A stretch of DNA of 64,000 nt from Sedimentisphaerales bacterium (GCA_016931715.1 JAFGEF010000115.1:62001-126000), one strand, 5' to 3'; shown: positions 47,509 to 57,766, counted from the first letter of the stretch. The notes: generated from the sequence alone by a model not told the origin. Numbers and translations: made by a program.

Positions 47509-47790
47509 ATGCCAGAATTTGAAATTCATCACCGTTTTAAGTATCAGAATCGTCAGGTCACTCCTGGCGCCAAGACATCTGCTCTAAATGAAGATGCAAT
47601 GATGGAGAAGATTCTTGAAAATCTCAATACTACACCCATGGGGCAGGTATTGAAAAAAATCGCTTCGCTTCCGGAAGTTCGAAGGGACAAAGTGTTAAAT
47701 GTCCGAAAACAACTTACCGACGGCAAGTATGATCTCAATGAACGTTTGAATATTGCCCTTGATAAGGTTCTTGAAGACCTTACTGCTTAG
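47509..47790 (+). CDS. FlgM-like anti-sigma factor candidate
   Basis: C-terminal GQVLKKIASLPEVRRDKVLNVRKQLTDGKYDLNERLNIALDKVLEDL matches FlgM spacing. Confidence 0.55.
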   Translation: MPEFEIHHRFKYQNRQVTPGAKTSALNEDAMMEKILENLNTTPMGQVLKKIASLPEVRRDKVLNVRKQLTDGKYDLNERLNIALDKVLEDLTA

Positions 47791-47800
47791 CGGGCGTTTG

Positions 47801-48241
47801 CTATGACACTATTTCGGGAATATCATCATCTGGTTCATCTATTTCGATAGGCTTGTAACCCGGTTGCCTGGATTTTTCCAGTTCTTCTTTGAAAGCAGCA
47901 GACACTCGTTCCTGAATCATTTTTCTGCATTCAACATTAATCGGATGAGCGATATCAGCATGAAGTTTCATTTTGCCTTTGAAATCTTTTCTTACCCGAT
48001 TATTCTTCAGGGAAGCGCCGCAATTATTGCAGTATTTCGCTCTAAGATGGTTCTTGCCTCCACATTTATCACAATGATCGCTCATTTTTCTTGAAGGCAT
48101 GGCAACAAAATAACCTTTTGCGCCCTGTACGATTTTTATGTCTCGAATTACAAACTCGCCATCTATTGTTATTGAGCAAAAAGCCTTTAATCTGTCGTCT
48201 TTGTTGTTCATCAACTTGATTCTGACCTCGGTGATCTTCAT
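47801..48241 (-). CDS. spoVG: SpoVG-family protein with inserted zinc ribbon
   Basis: [52 protein letters not shown] ... [20 protein letters not shown] ... [18 protein letters not shown]. Confidence 0.92.
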   Translation of the reverse strand: MKITEVRIKLMNNKDDRLKAFCSITIDGEFVIRDIKIVQGAKGYFVAMPSRKMSDHCDKCGGKNHLRAKYCNNCGASLKNNRVRKDFKGKMKLHADIAHPINVECRKMIQERVSAAFKEELEKSRQPGYKPIEIDEPDDDIPEIVS

Positions 48242-48263
48242 TTTCTTTGCCTCGCTTACTTGT

Positions 48264-49166
48264 TCACCATCTATTGTTGCTCACAATTACGCATTTGCAA
48301 CCCATTTTTTCCTCAATTATATGCTTATATTCTAATATTTTCGATTCATCCCCGCTCTCGTAAATACAAAAAAAAGCAGAACCACTACCGCTCAGGCAGC
48401 AACGCCCAATGTTTAACTTTTCAATTTCTTCTTTTATTCCGGCAAACTCCTTATTCAAGCCGAAACAACTTGATTCGAGCATATTTGCGCATACTTTTAT
48501 AACTAAATCAATCCTGTTTTTTATGATATGTTCGTTAATTTTACGTTTAAGCTCTCCATAAAGGGTACTATCATGTCTATAATTTTCATAAACCTTTTTA
48601 GTAGATATACTTACGTCAGGCAGGATTAATAGGGCAAGAAAATCAAAAATTTTATTAATTTTATTAATTTTTTCTCCTTTTCCTGAGCAAAACGCTAAAG
48701 GACCATTAAGAAAGAAAGCTACATCACTGCCTAAAGTTGCCGCTATTTTGCTCATGCTTTTTTCGTCAATCCCGGTTTTCAGGTATTTGTTAAGCCCGAT
48801 AAGGGTTGCTGCGGCATCACTGCTTGCCGAGCCCAAACCAGTTCCGGCAGGGATATTTTTCGTAAGAGTGATTTTTACAGGCTCTTTCAGGCCGCATTTT
48901 TCCATAAGCATTTCAGCGGCTCTGAAAACAAGATTTTCTCTGCCTTCCGGCGCCCAGTATTGCCCTTTGCAGACAAGTTCTATGCCGGTTTCTTTTGCTT
49001 TTTCTATGGAAATTTCGTCATACCAGTTGATTTTAGCCATTATTGTTTCGATTTCATGGAAGCCGTCAGGACGTTTGCCTGCGATTAATAGCGACAGATT
49101 AATTTTGGCAGGAGCCATTATTACTAATCTCTCTCCAACAGTGGTAATTTGTTCTTTATTGTTCAT
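48264..49166 (-). CDS. ispE: 4-diphosphocytidyl-2-C-methyl-D-erythritol kinase
   Basis: [55 protein letters not shown]. Confidence 0.95.
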   Translation of the reverse strand: MNNKEQITTVGERLVIMAPAKINLSLLIAGKRPDGFHEIETIMAKINWYDEISIEKAKETGIELVCKGQYWAPEGRENLVFRAAEMLMEKCGLKEPVKITLTKNIPAGTGLGSASSDAAATLIGLNKYLKTGIDEKSMSKIAATLGSDVAFFLNGPLAFCSGKGEKINKINKIFDFLALLILPDVSISTKKVYENYRHDSTLYGELKRKINEHIIKNRIDLVIKVCANMLESSCFGLNKEFAGIKEEIEKLNIGRCCLSGSGSAFFCIYESGDESKILEYKHIIEEKMGCKCVIVSNNRW

Positions 49167-49335
49167 TGAATCCTGAAAAAATTAACTATAAGAAATTAAA
49201 ATCATCGAACATTAATCATATCAGATAGTATTATAAAACGAGGCGCATATTTTGTAAATTTTTCTGTTTTACACAAAAAAGTTTCTGTATAAATATATAA
49301 TGGAATATTTAAATATTTATTTGGAGATTAGAGTT

Positions 49336-50736
49336 ATGTTGAGAATCGGTTTATTATTCAGAATTGCGTCTGTTTTAATTGTTTCTATTATCTTTTCGGG
49401 ACAGGCTTTTTGTGACGAATTGCTAAATTTCCAAAGAAAAACACCTATAGTTGAAGTGTATGAAAAAACACATAAAAGTGTAGTGAACATTTCAGGCACG
49501 AGGCTTGTTTCCACTTCTTATTCGTCGGGTTTTGGTTTTCCTGATTTGTTCGATAGTATGTGGGGGCCAAGACTGAAACAGGAGGTCTCAGTTCTTGGCT
49601 CAGGAGCAGTTGTTCATGAAGATGGCTATGTAATGACAAATGCGCATGTTGTCGAAGCGGCAGATAACGTAAAAATAATTTTCAGCAATGGGGACGAATT
49701 TCCTGCCGCTATCATTGCATCTGACAAGGACAAAGACCTGGCATTATTAAAAATACAGGCTAACAAAAAACTTCCGTTTATTCATTTGGGGCGCAGTGAT
49801 GATTTAATGATAGGTGAAACTGTTATAGCAATCGGAAATCCTTACGGATATGCGAATACTCTTACCAGCGGAATATTAAGCGCTACAAACAGGGACATCC
49901 GTGTTTCTGAAGGGACATGGCTGCGAGGTCTCATTCAAACTGATGCGCCTATCAATCCGGGAAACAGCGGCGGACCTTTGTTTAATATTAATGGCGAGCT
50001 TATCGGGATCAATACTGCAATCGCTGAAGGAGCGGAAAATATCGGTTTTGCAATACCTGTGGACATCGTAGCAGACAATATTCGGCAGATGATTATGCCT
50101 GAAAAACTGCGCCGGGTCCGCCTGGGCCTGGATGTCGGCAGAGTGAAAACTTCAGGTGCGTATTCAGGTTTGACAGTTAATTCAGTTGCTGAATCGAGTC
50201 CGGCGGCTGAGAAAGGTATAAAGACAGGGGACATTATACTTGAAGTAGATGGACACGAACTTTCCAACATATTTGACTTTTATATAAGGATGATGAGCAA
50301 AGATATCGGTGAGCCAATCAAAATTAAATATGCCAGAAGAGAAGGCAACTCCGCCAAAACAGATACAGTAACATTGACTCTGCTGGAAAGACCCCTGCCC
50401 GACGGCCGCAAGCTCGCACAGAAATTCTTCCAGATGGACGTTTCAAATCTTGATAATAAAGCGGCACAAAAGTTTGGCTTCGACAGTGCATATCCGGTTT
50501 TGATAATTAATGACACAGATAACAGCGGCATGGCTGATAATGTCGGATTAAAACCCGGTGACCTTATTCTGGGTATTAATGAAGCCACAGTCCATAATAT
50601 GGAAGAACTAAGTACCGAAATGGAAAAAATCAGTTCAGGCGATGTTGTAGCACTCACAATTATGCGAATCGGCATGAGCCCATACGGCCAGGTGCAGAGA
50701 AGATACGCAGTAAAATTAAAAGCCCAGGACAAATGA
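49336..50736 (+). CDS. Do/HtrA-like S1C trypsin-like protease with two PDZ domains
   Basis: TNAHVVEAADNV, DKDLALLKI, TDAPINPGNSGGPLFN; PDZ GLTVNSVAESSPAAEKGIKTGDIILEVDG. Confidence 0.93.
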   Translation: MLRIGLLFRIASVLIVSIIFSGQAFCDELLNFQRKTPIVEVYEKTHKSVVNISGTRLVSTSYSSGFGFPDLFDSMWGPRLKQEVSVLGSGAVVHEDGYVMTNAHVVEAADNVKIIFSNGDEFPAAIIASDKDKDLALLKIQANKKLPFIHLGRSDDLMIGETVIAIGNPYGYANTLTSGILSATNRDIRVSEGTWLRGLIQTDAPINPGNSGGPLFNINGELIGINTAIAEGAENIGFAIPVDIVADNIRQMIMPEKLRRVRLGLDVGRVKTSGAYSGLTVNSVAESSPAAEKGIKTGDIILEVDGHELSNIFDFYIRMMSKDIGEPIKIKYARREGNSAKTDTVTLTLLERPLPDGRKLAQKFFQMDVSNLDNKAAQKFGFDSAYPVLIINDTDNSGMADNVGLKPGDLILGINEATVHNMEELSTEMEKISSGDVVALTIMRIGMSPYGQVQRRYAVKLKAQDK

Positions 50737-50824
50737 ACAAATTCATTTGCTATACTCTTATCAGATGATTAAAAACCACTAATTGCGGTAAAAAAGTATT
50801 CTCCATACATAAATTTTAAAAGGA

Positions 50825-51013
50825 TTCTGTTAAATTGAAGTTAGACATATATTGTATGAAGAAAATCGGTTTAAAATATTTTCTTCATACAATTTGCTGC
50901 ATAGCCATAACTGCTTATCAGTAAATAAGTTAAGTGGATTGTTTAAGAAAGAAGAAATTAAACGCAAGCAATTTTTTCTTTCTTAAAGTATGCCTAACAT
51001 CAATTTAGCAGAA
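50825..51013. repeat. Cloverleaf-type structured intergenic element, copy A
   Basis: Outer arms 50825-50849 / 50989-51013 (22 of 25 complementary plus one G-T); hairpin 50852-50892 (15 bp perfect); hairpin 50942-50987. Confidence 0.88.
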
Positions 51014-51156
51014 CTCATAAGTTCTATAAAAATTTTCTTTTTTTCAAAAATTTCTCAGAATTTATGTAACGAATTTGACTCTCTTTCGTCTTATAATCTA
51101 ATACCGCAGATATTTTGTAATAATAAATAGAATTTTTTTGAGGTAAGGAAAAAATC

Positions 51157-54100
51157 ATGAAAAAATATAGTTTAAGCCTAATAATGTTGTTTTGCTCAAT
51201 AATTCCAGTTTCAGCGTCAGTTCGCCATGTCCCGGATGAATATGCGACAATTCAGTCGGCTATTGAAGATTGCAACAACGGTGATATGGTAATAGTCAGT
51301 CCCGGCACATACGTGGAAAATATCGATTTTCTCGGTAAAAACATCACTGTTACCAGCACAGATCCGGAAAATCCAGATACTGTAGCCGCTACTATTATTG
51401 ATGGCAATAATGCCTCAAGTGTGGTAACAATTAAAAATAATGAGAGCAGCGAAGCGATTCTGACAGGTTTTACCATTAAAGGCGGCAGCGGGCAAAATAG
51501 CGCTGTTTTCGGCAGCAGTTCCTATTGCGGAGCCGGTATTTATTGTTATAACGCTTCGCCAACTATCGCGAATAATGTGATTTCTGATAATCACGGAAAA
51601 ACAAATACAAACAATAATGTTGTAAGTTATGGAGGCGGAATCTGCTGTTTAGAATCAAATGCGATTATTACCCGTAATATTCTTAAAAATAACACTGCGT
51701 ATCTTGGCGCTGGAGTAATGACATATTTAGGCAATCCGATTATCAGCAATAATATTATTCATGATAATTCCGCCCTTGAAGGAGGCGGTGTGTTTTTATA
51801 TGGAGGGTATTGTGTAAATAATACAATTTCCGGAAATTCAGCAACTCTTGATGTAGAAGGCCAGACCCAAAGCGGCGAGGCGGGTAATCTGTATTTCTAT
51901 GAGGAACTTGTAAGCGGAATATCAAATAATATAATCTGCAATGCAAAATCCGGCGGAGGAGTATATGCTAACGAGTCTGAAAATACCTCTCTTTTCAGGT
52001 ATAACAACGTTTGGGGTAATGAACCTGAGAATTATTATGATATGTCAGACTTAAATGGAAAAAATGGCAATATTTCCCAGAATCCTCTTTTTGTTGACAA
52101 TTACCATATTGGCGCTAATTCACCCTGCTGTAATGCCGGCGATCCGAATTATATGCCGTTTCTGTGGCAGCGAGATATCGATGGACAGTATGCAGTTATG
52201 GGGGTCTGTATAGATATTGGCGCTGATGAAGTAACAGATAACGCCCGTCCAGTAGCAAATGCCGGAGATGGTCAGCATTTCCAGACTTTCGTATCGAATG
52301 TAATACTTGACGGGGCAGGTTCTTATGATCCTGATACTACCGGCAATCTTACTTATCAATGGCATCAGATAAGCGGCCCTAATGTTGTTCTTTCCAATCC
52401 TGATACATTTGAGCCAAATTTTGCACCTGCTTCTGAAGATGTTTATGTATTCGAGTTGATAGTTTATGACGGCAGCCTGTACAGTCAGCCGGATGATGTA
52501 ATGATAATAGTAGGTAACCGCATTCCCGTAGCCGAAGCCGGCGAAAAACAGATGTGCGAGCCGGGAAAGCAGGTTACCCTCAATGGTCTGGGCTCTTATG
52601 ATCCTGATGCAGGTGATATTCTAAGCTATAGCTGGATGCAGATTTCCGGCCCTGCCGGAGAGTTTACGGATGCCAATACTCCGACTCCGCATTTTATACC
52701 AGCCCAAACAGGCGAATATGTTTTCGAGCTTGTAGTAAACGATGGCGCAGCTTCGAGTCTGCCGGATACAGTTACTGTTATTTGCTGCATTGGAAGTGAG
52801 CCTGATGCCTATGGTTATAGCTGGATAGATAGTGACAGTAAATGGGGACCGCAATTTCACTGGATAGATATCAGTAATGTACGAACGAAGATAACCGGAA
52901 TTGAAAACAGTCTTGAGGAATGTTTCGGGCCATTCTCATTGGGCTTCAATTTCAATTTTTATGGCAAAAGTTACAATAAATGCTATATACAGTCAGACGG
53001 CTTAATCAGTTTTGGTTCTGAGCCGGTCACATACAGTAATCAAATGATACCACAGGCAGACGGGTATAATAATATAATCGCCTGGATGTGGGCGCTTTTG
53101 TATCCTCTGGATGGTTCTGAGATATGTTACAAAAGCTTCGGCGATTACTTCGTTATCCAGTTTATCAACTACACAATATATTCGAATAACAGTATTGTAA
53201 ATGCCGAGGTAATACTGTACAAATCAGGCAAAATCGTTATTCAGTACAAGGATTTTTCAGATGATGTTTCGTATATCTCATATACCGTAGGCATAGAAAA
53301 TTTCGATGGAACTATCGGAACGCAGGTAGCATATAATGACTATGGTTATCTGCATGATGAGCTTGCGATAGAATTTTCACTTGGCGGGCCGTATGAGCCT
53401 GCAGCTCATGCGGGAGTTGATCAGCAGTACAAAAAGACAGAATTGGTGACACTCGATGGAACAGGCAGTGTTGATCGTGATCCCAATGATGTCCTGACTT
53501 ATCAATGGACTCAAACGGGAGGTCCTTCTGTTGTATTGAGTGATTCAACTGCTGCTAAACCGACTTTCATGCCGGCAGCCGAAGGTATGTATTTGTTCCA
53601 ATTAGTCGTCAGTGACGGTACATATACAAGTTATCCGGACGAGGTTTCAGTTTTTATTGGAAACAGACCTCCGGTTGCAGATGCCGGCGATAATAAAGCA
53701 TGTGAGCCAAACCAGACTGCAACTCTTGACGGTTCAGGTTCTTATGATCCGGATATGTCCGATGTATTAACCTACAGTTGGACACAGGTTTCCGGTCCGG
53801 CGGTTAATATTATCGATGCAGACAAGAAAAATCCTCATTTCGTACCAAATGCCAGAGGTGAATACGTTTTCGAGCTTATAGTCAGCGATGGGATAGAGCA
53901 GAGTCAGCCGGACAATGTTATTCTTGCATGCGGGATTGGAAGTGTGCCGGATGACTTCGGCTATCGCTGGATAGACAATAAAACTTCCTGGGGTCCGGCG
54001 TTCAACTGGATAGACATTCAGGAAACTGGAACTCAGGTTTCTGGAATCGCTGGTAATTATCAGGGAAGCTTCGGACCTTTTCCATTAGGATTTGATTTTA

Positions 54101-57100
54101 ATTTTTATGGTAATGTTTATGACCAGTTCTATATCCAGGCAAGCGGCCTGATTAGTTTTGGTCCGGAACCAATCGCATATAATAATCAGAGTATCCCGAA
54201 AGCTGATTCATACAATAACATAATCGCATGGATGTGGACGCTGCATTATCCGCAGGGTAAAACGAAAATATTCTATCAGCTTTTTGACAATTATACAGTA
54301 GTCCAATTTGTTGATTATGATATTCAATATGGCAGCGGCACCGTTAACGCAGAGGTGATTATGTACAAATCAGGAAGAATCGTAATTCAATTCAAGGATT
54401 TTTCCGACAATGCCTATCTGTACCAGCATACGATAGGTATTGAAAACGCAGATGGAACTATAGGAACGCAGGCGGCTTATAACCAAAGTGATTTTCTGCA
54501 TGATGAGCTTACAATAGAATTTTCACCTCAGGCTTTCGGACCGATAGCTCAGGCAGGCGAGAATCAATATTTTTCAAAGCCTGTTCTGGTTACTCTCGAC
54601 GGAAGTAACAGTTATACTTATGATCCGGCAGGTATCATATCATATCACTGGAGGCAAACCGAAGGTCCGTCGGTGACATTAAGTGATCCAAATGCAATGA
54701 AACCGACATTCATGCCGGAGGACGAACATCAATATAAGTTCGAGCTTGTCGTCTGTGACAGCGGTCAACAGAGTGAACCGGATGAGGTATTGATTAAGAT
54801 ACATAACCTTCCGCCTGTCGCAAATGCCGGCTCTGGTCAATTATTTAAAATCATTCCACCGGCAGTAACTCTGAACGGCACCGGTTCTTATGACCCTCTT
54901 CAAGATACTCTTGTTTACTATTGGAATCAAATATCCGGGCCTGCGATAGAGTTAAATGAAGCAAATTCAGCATCGCCTAATTTTATTCCGACAGAGTATG
55001 GAGTTTATGAATTCGAACTGATTGTCAGTGACGGTACGAATAGCAGCAGTCCGGATACAGTCTTAATTGTTCTTGATAATGGTTTCTTCCCTGTCGCCGA
55101 TGCCGGACAAACTGTTTATTCGGATGGCGGTTCTGTACTGCTTAATGGAACTCATTCCCGTGACTCTGATGGTCAGCCGGAAGAATTAATATACTTCTGG
55201 GAACAAATGTCAGGTCCGTCTGTTGTTATTACAGATGCGAATTCTTCTGCACCATTAATTAGCGGCATTACCCAGACAGATTCCATTCAAACATGTGAAT
55301 TTGAACTGGTTGTATATGACGGCCAGTACCTAAGTTTTCCAGATACAGTTGAGCTTAAAATAGTTCCGAAACATATTGCAAGTCCACTTCGAATAGAAAG
55401 CGGATCATTTGATCCCAATAAACCAACGATAGTTTTCTTTAACGGCGGAGATGGTACCTACGGCAGTGGTTCCTGGTCATATTCAAGTGATTGGTTGGCG
55501 AAATCCAACGCTTTATGTTTTTATGATTATGGGCCGGAGTCAGAGAGTTCACGAAGCTATCAGTATCACGGTGATATACTTATTTGTTATCTTTCACAAA
55601 TCGCACCGAATTACAATAAACCTATTCAGACAATGGGCTATAGTACCGGTGGGCAGCCTGCTATGGATACCGCAGTGCGCATGAACCTGACTTATAAAGA
55701 TGCAAGATATGCAATAAACAGGGTTACATTGCTGGATGTATGCTGCAAAGATTATACTCAGGATATTGTAGATTTTACGACAAAACCTGTCGATGGCGAA
55801 CAAAGCTGGGTAGATGCATATATCGGTACTATTGGAGCTTTTAATCCGGGGTCTTTGTGTACAAAGACAGGAGATGACCATAGTACTCCTTCGCTCTGGT
55901 ATAAAAATTCGCTTTCAGGTTCAGATATGAATAAATTCAACGGAGGAATTATTTCCGGTGGGTACTGGTCTGTAATCGGACCAGGGAAGAATTTCCAGCT
56001 TTCACGCTCACATGTAAATGAACAAATTTATCGGTATCGCTGGAATGGTTCGCAAACTGCGGGTTCTATGAGTTTCTATGATGAAGCTTTGTATCCCGGC
56101 AGAATGCTTGGACTTGTCAGTCTGGCTGAACCTTACGGTATTGAAGATTCAAACGGCATTGTCTTAAGTTGTCTGGCATGTGAAAATGCGGTCGGATATC
56201 AAGTTCTGGTGGGTACAGATCCGAGTCGTGTTATGGATTTTGAAGTTGTTAGTGATACACCGGAACCGCCTGATGATTTAATAACTGAATTTCCGGCTGA
56301 ACAGTTCTGGTGGACGGTAAGAGCTTATGACCAATATGATTCTACGATTTATGCCGATCCCAAATTTCTTAATTTACAAATGTTGTCTTTCCCGGTCGTG
56401 AATCTTACTTCAAAGACAACATATTCGACGATTCAGGGCGCTATCAACAATGCAGTATCCGGCGATCAAATACAAGTCGATCCGGGAGTTTATATTGAAA
56501 ACATTGATTATACAGATAAGAACATTCAGATTATGTCTGCTAATCCCGATGACCCGGCTGTTATAGCTGAAACTGTTATCGAGAGTGATAATGATAATCC
56601 GGCAGTAACTATTTCCGGCAGTCATGATGCAAATTGCTTGTTGGCTGGTTTTTCAATCACAGGAAAGAATATTGGTATCTATTGTTCTGATTTTTCTTCG
56701 CCTGTTATTTCTAAATGCAGGATTTTCGATAATCCCCTGCATGGCATAAATTTATATAGCGGGTGCAAGCCGACAATTATTAACTGTGATATTATGAATA
56801 ACTCTGGTTGTGGAATCAATATGGAATTAACCCTCGGGCGTGTAAAACACGAAAATTTTCCGACTATCATCAATTGTGTTATTTCCGGAAACAGCCAATA
56901 TGGAATATCAAAAGGCAAACCGACAATAATCAATTGTACGATTGCAGACAATGGGCAGGGAGGCATATATAGTTCAGAAGCAATCGTTGCGAATTCCATT
57001 ATTTATTTTAATGGTGATGGTTCCTCAGCCGCACAGGTTACGAATAATAAAAGCGCAGTAACTTATAGTGATGTACAGGGATCGTGGTCAGGTACAGGAA

Positions 57101-57333
57101 ATATAGATTCCGATCCGTTGTTTGCAGACCATACTAATGGTGATTACCATTTAATGTCTCAAACAGGCCGCTGGGACTGTGCAGGTTTAACCTGGGTTCA
57201 GGACGGCTTTAGCAGTCCATGTATTGATGCAGGTGATCCGAATAGTGATATAGTATTAGAACCTGTTCCGAACGGTTCAGTGATAAATATGGGTGCTTAT
57301 GGCGGCACAAACTTCGCCAGCAAGTCACCATAG
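51157..57333 (+). CDS. Giant secreted multidomain protein: beta-helix / PKD-like repeats / duplicated nidogen-like domains / alpha-beta hydrolase-like domain / beta-helix
   Basis: Signal peptide; EYATIQSAIEDCNNGDMVIVSPGTYVENI; repeated PVANAGDGQ...LDGAGSYDPD; SEPDAYGYSWID and SVPDDFGYRWID duplicates; GYSTGG; C-terminal TTYSTIQGAINNAVSGDQIQVDPGVYIENI. Confidence 0.9.
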   Translation: MKKYSLSLIMLFCSIIPVSASVRHVPDEYATIQSAIEDCNNGDMVIVSPGTYVENIDFLGKNITVTSTDPENPDTVAATIIDGNNASSVVTIKNNESSEAILTGFTIKGGSGQNSAVFGSSSYCGAGIYCYNASPTIANNVISDNHGKTNTNNNVVSYGGGICCLESNAIITRNILKNNTAYLGAGVMTYLGNPIISNNIIHDNSALEGGGVFLYGGYCVNNTISGNSATLDVEGQTQSGEAGNLYFYEELVSGISNNIICNAKSGGGVYANESENTSLFRYNNVWGNEPENYYDMSDLNGKNGNISQNPLFVDNYHIGANSPCCNAGDPNYMPFLWQRDIDGQYAVMGVCIDIGADEVTDNARPVANAGDGQHFQTFVSNVILDGAGSYDPDTTGNLTYQWHQISGPNVVLSNPDTFEPNFAPASEDVYVFELIVYDGSLYSQPDDVMIIVGNRIPVAEAGEKQMCEPGKQVTLNGLGSYDPDAGDILSYSWMQISGPAGEFTDANTPTPHFIPAQTGEYVFELVVNDGAASSLPDTVTVICCIGSEPDAYGYSWIDSDSKWGPQFHWIDISNVRTKITGIENSLEECFGPFSLGFNFNFYGKSYNKCYIQSDGLISFGSEPVTYSNQMIPQADGYNNIIAWMWALLYPLDGSEICYKSFGDYFVIQFINYTIYSNNSIVNAEVILYKSGKIVIQYKDFSDDVSYISYTVGIENFDGTIGTQVAYNDYGYLHDELAIEFSLGGPYEPAAHAGVDQQYKKTELVTLDGTGSVDRDPNDVLTYQWTQTGGPSVVLSDSTAAKPTFMPAAEGMYLFQLVVSDGTYTSYPDEVSVFIGNRPPVADAGDNKACEPNQTATLDGSGSYDPDMSDVLTYSWTQVSGPAVNIIDADKKNPHFVPNARGEYVFELIVSDGIEQSQPDNVILACGIGSVPDDFGYRWIDNKTSWGPAFNWIDIQETGTQVSGIAGNYQGSFGPFPLGFDFNFYGNVYDQFYIQASGLISFGPEPIAYNNQSIPKADSYNNIIAWMWTLHYPQGKTKIFYQLFDNYTVVQFVDYDIQYGSGTVNAEVIMYKSGRIVIQFKDFSDNAYLYQHTIGIENADGTIGTQAAYNQSDFLHDELTIEFSPQAFGPIAQAGENQYFSKPVLVTLDGSNSYTYDPAGIISYHWRQTEGPSVTLSDPNAMKPTFMPEDEHQYKFELVVCDSGQQSEPDEVLIKIHNLPPVANAGSGQLFKIIPPAVTLNGTGSYDPLQDTLVYYWNQISGPAIELNEANSASPNFIPTEYGVYEFELIVSDGTNSSSPDTVLIVLDNGFFPVADAGQTVYSDGGSVLLNGTHSRDSDGQPEELIYFWEQMSGPSVVITDANSSAPLISGITQTDSIQTCEFELVVYDGQYLSFPDTVELKIVPKHIASPLRIESGSFDPNKPTIVFFNGGDGTYGSGSWSYSSDWLAKSNALCFYDYGPESESSRSYQYHGDILICYLSQIAPNYNKPIQTMGYSTGGQPAMDTAVRMNLTYKDARYAINRVTLLDVCCKDYTQDIVDFTTKPVDGEQSWVDAYIGTIGAFNPGSLCTKTGDDHSTPSLWYKNSLSGSDMNKFNGGIISGGYWSVIGPGKNFQLSRSHVNEQIYRYRWNGSQTAGSMSFYDEALYPGRMLGLVSLAEPYGIEDSNGIVLSCLACENAVGYQVLVGTDPSRVMDFEVVSDTPEPPDDLITEFPAEQFWWTVRAYDQYDSTIYADPKFLNLQMLSFPVVNLTSKTTYSTIQGAINNAVSGDQIQVDPGVYIENIDYTDKNIQIMSANPDDPAVIAETVIESDNDNPAVTISGSHDANCLLAGFSITGKNIGIYCSDFSSPVISKCRIFDNPLHGINLYSGCKPTIINCDIMNNSGCGINMELTLGRVKHENFPTIINCVISGNSQYGISKGKPTIINCTIADNGQGGIYSSEAIVANSIIYFNGDGSSAAQVTNNKSAVTYSDVQGSWSGTGNIDSDPLFADHTNGDYHLMSQTGRWDCAGLTWVQDGFSSPCIDAGDPNSDIVLEPVPNGSVINMGAYGGTNFASKSP

Positions 57334-57346
57334 CTCTTTTATTTTG

Positions 57347-57442
57347 CCGCGGAGATCGCAGAGATTTCAGATAGTATGCTTAATACTATAGACTTATGAG
57401 AATAAAGATATTATTACTCAGTTAACTCTGCGAGCTCTGCGG
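57347..57442. repeat. Imperfect inverted repeat of the GC-rich ccgcRgagNtcgcagag type
   Basis: 57347-57363 ccgcggagatcgcagag versus 57426-57442 ctctgcgagctctgcgg (15/17 inverted). Confidence 0.7.
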
Positions 57443-57496
57443 TGAATTAAGACAGCCTCTAAAATATCATTATAAGAACAACGGCATGTTCTGCAA

Positions 57497-57766
57497 TTAT
57501 TTCGGTTTGAATCCTTTCAGTTTGCCGCTTGTGTATTTCACACAGGCTTTTTCAAGGTCAATGTCGTTGATATTTGCCAGTGTGCAGAGCCATGCAAAAA
57601 CATCTGCGAATTCTTCTACTGCATTATCCCTGTCTTCGGAAACAAGCGCAGTAGAAAGTTCTCCTACTTCTTCAATAAACCACATAAAGGTACGTGACGT
57701 ACCCCTTTCCCTGTCACGTTTCTCGTACTTCTCTGAAATCAAACGCTGAAATTCACTTATGTGCAT
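57497..57766 (-). CDS. MazG-like nucleotide pyrophosphohydrolase
   Basis: FMWFIEEVGELSTALVSEDRDNAVEEFADVFAWLCTLANINDIDLE. Confidence 0.88.
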   Translation of the reverse strand: MHISEFQRLISEKYEKRDRERGTSRTFMWFIEEVGELSTALVSEDRDNAVEEFADVFAWLCTLANINDIDLEKACVKYTSGKLKGFKPK

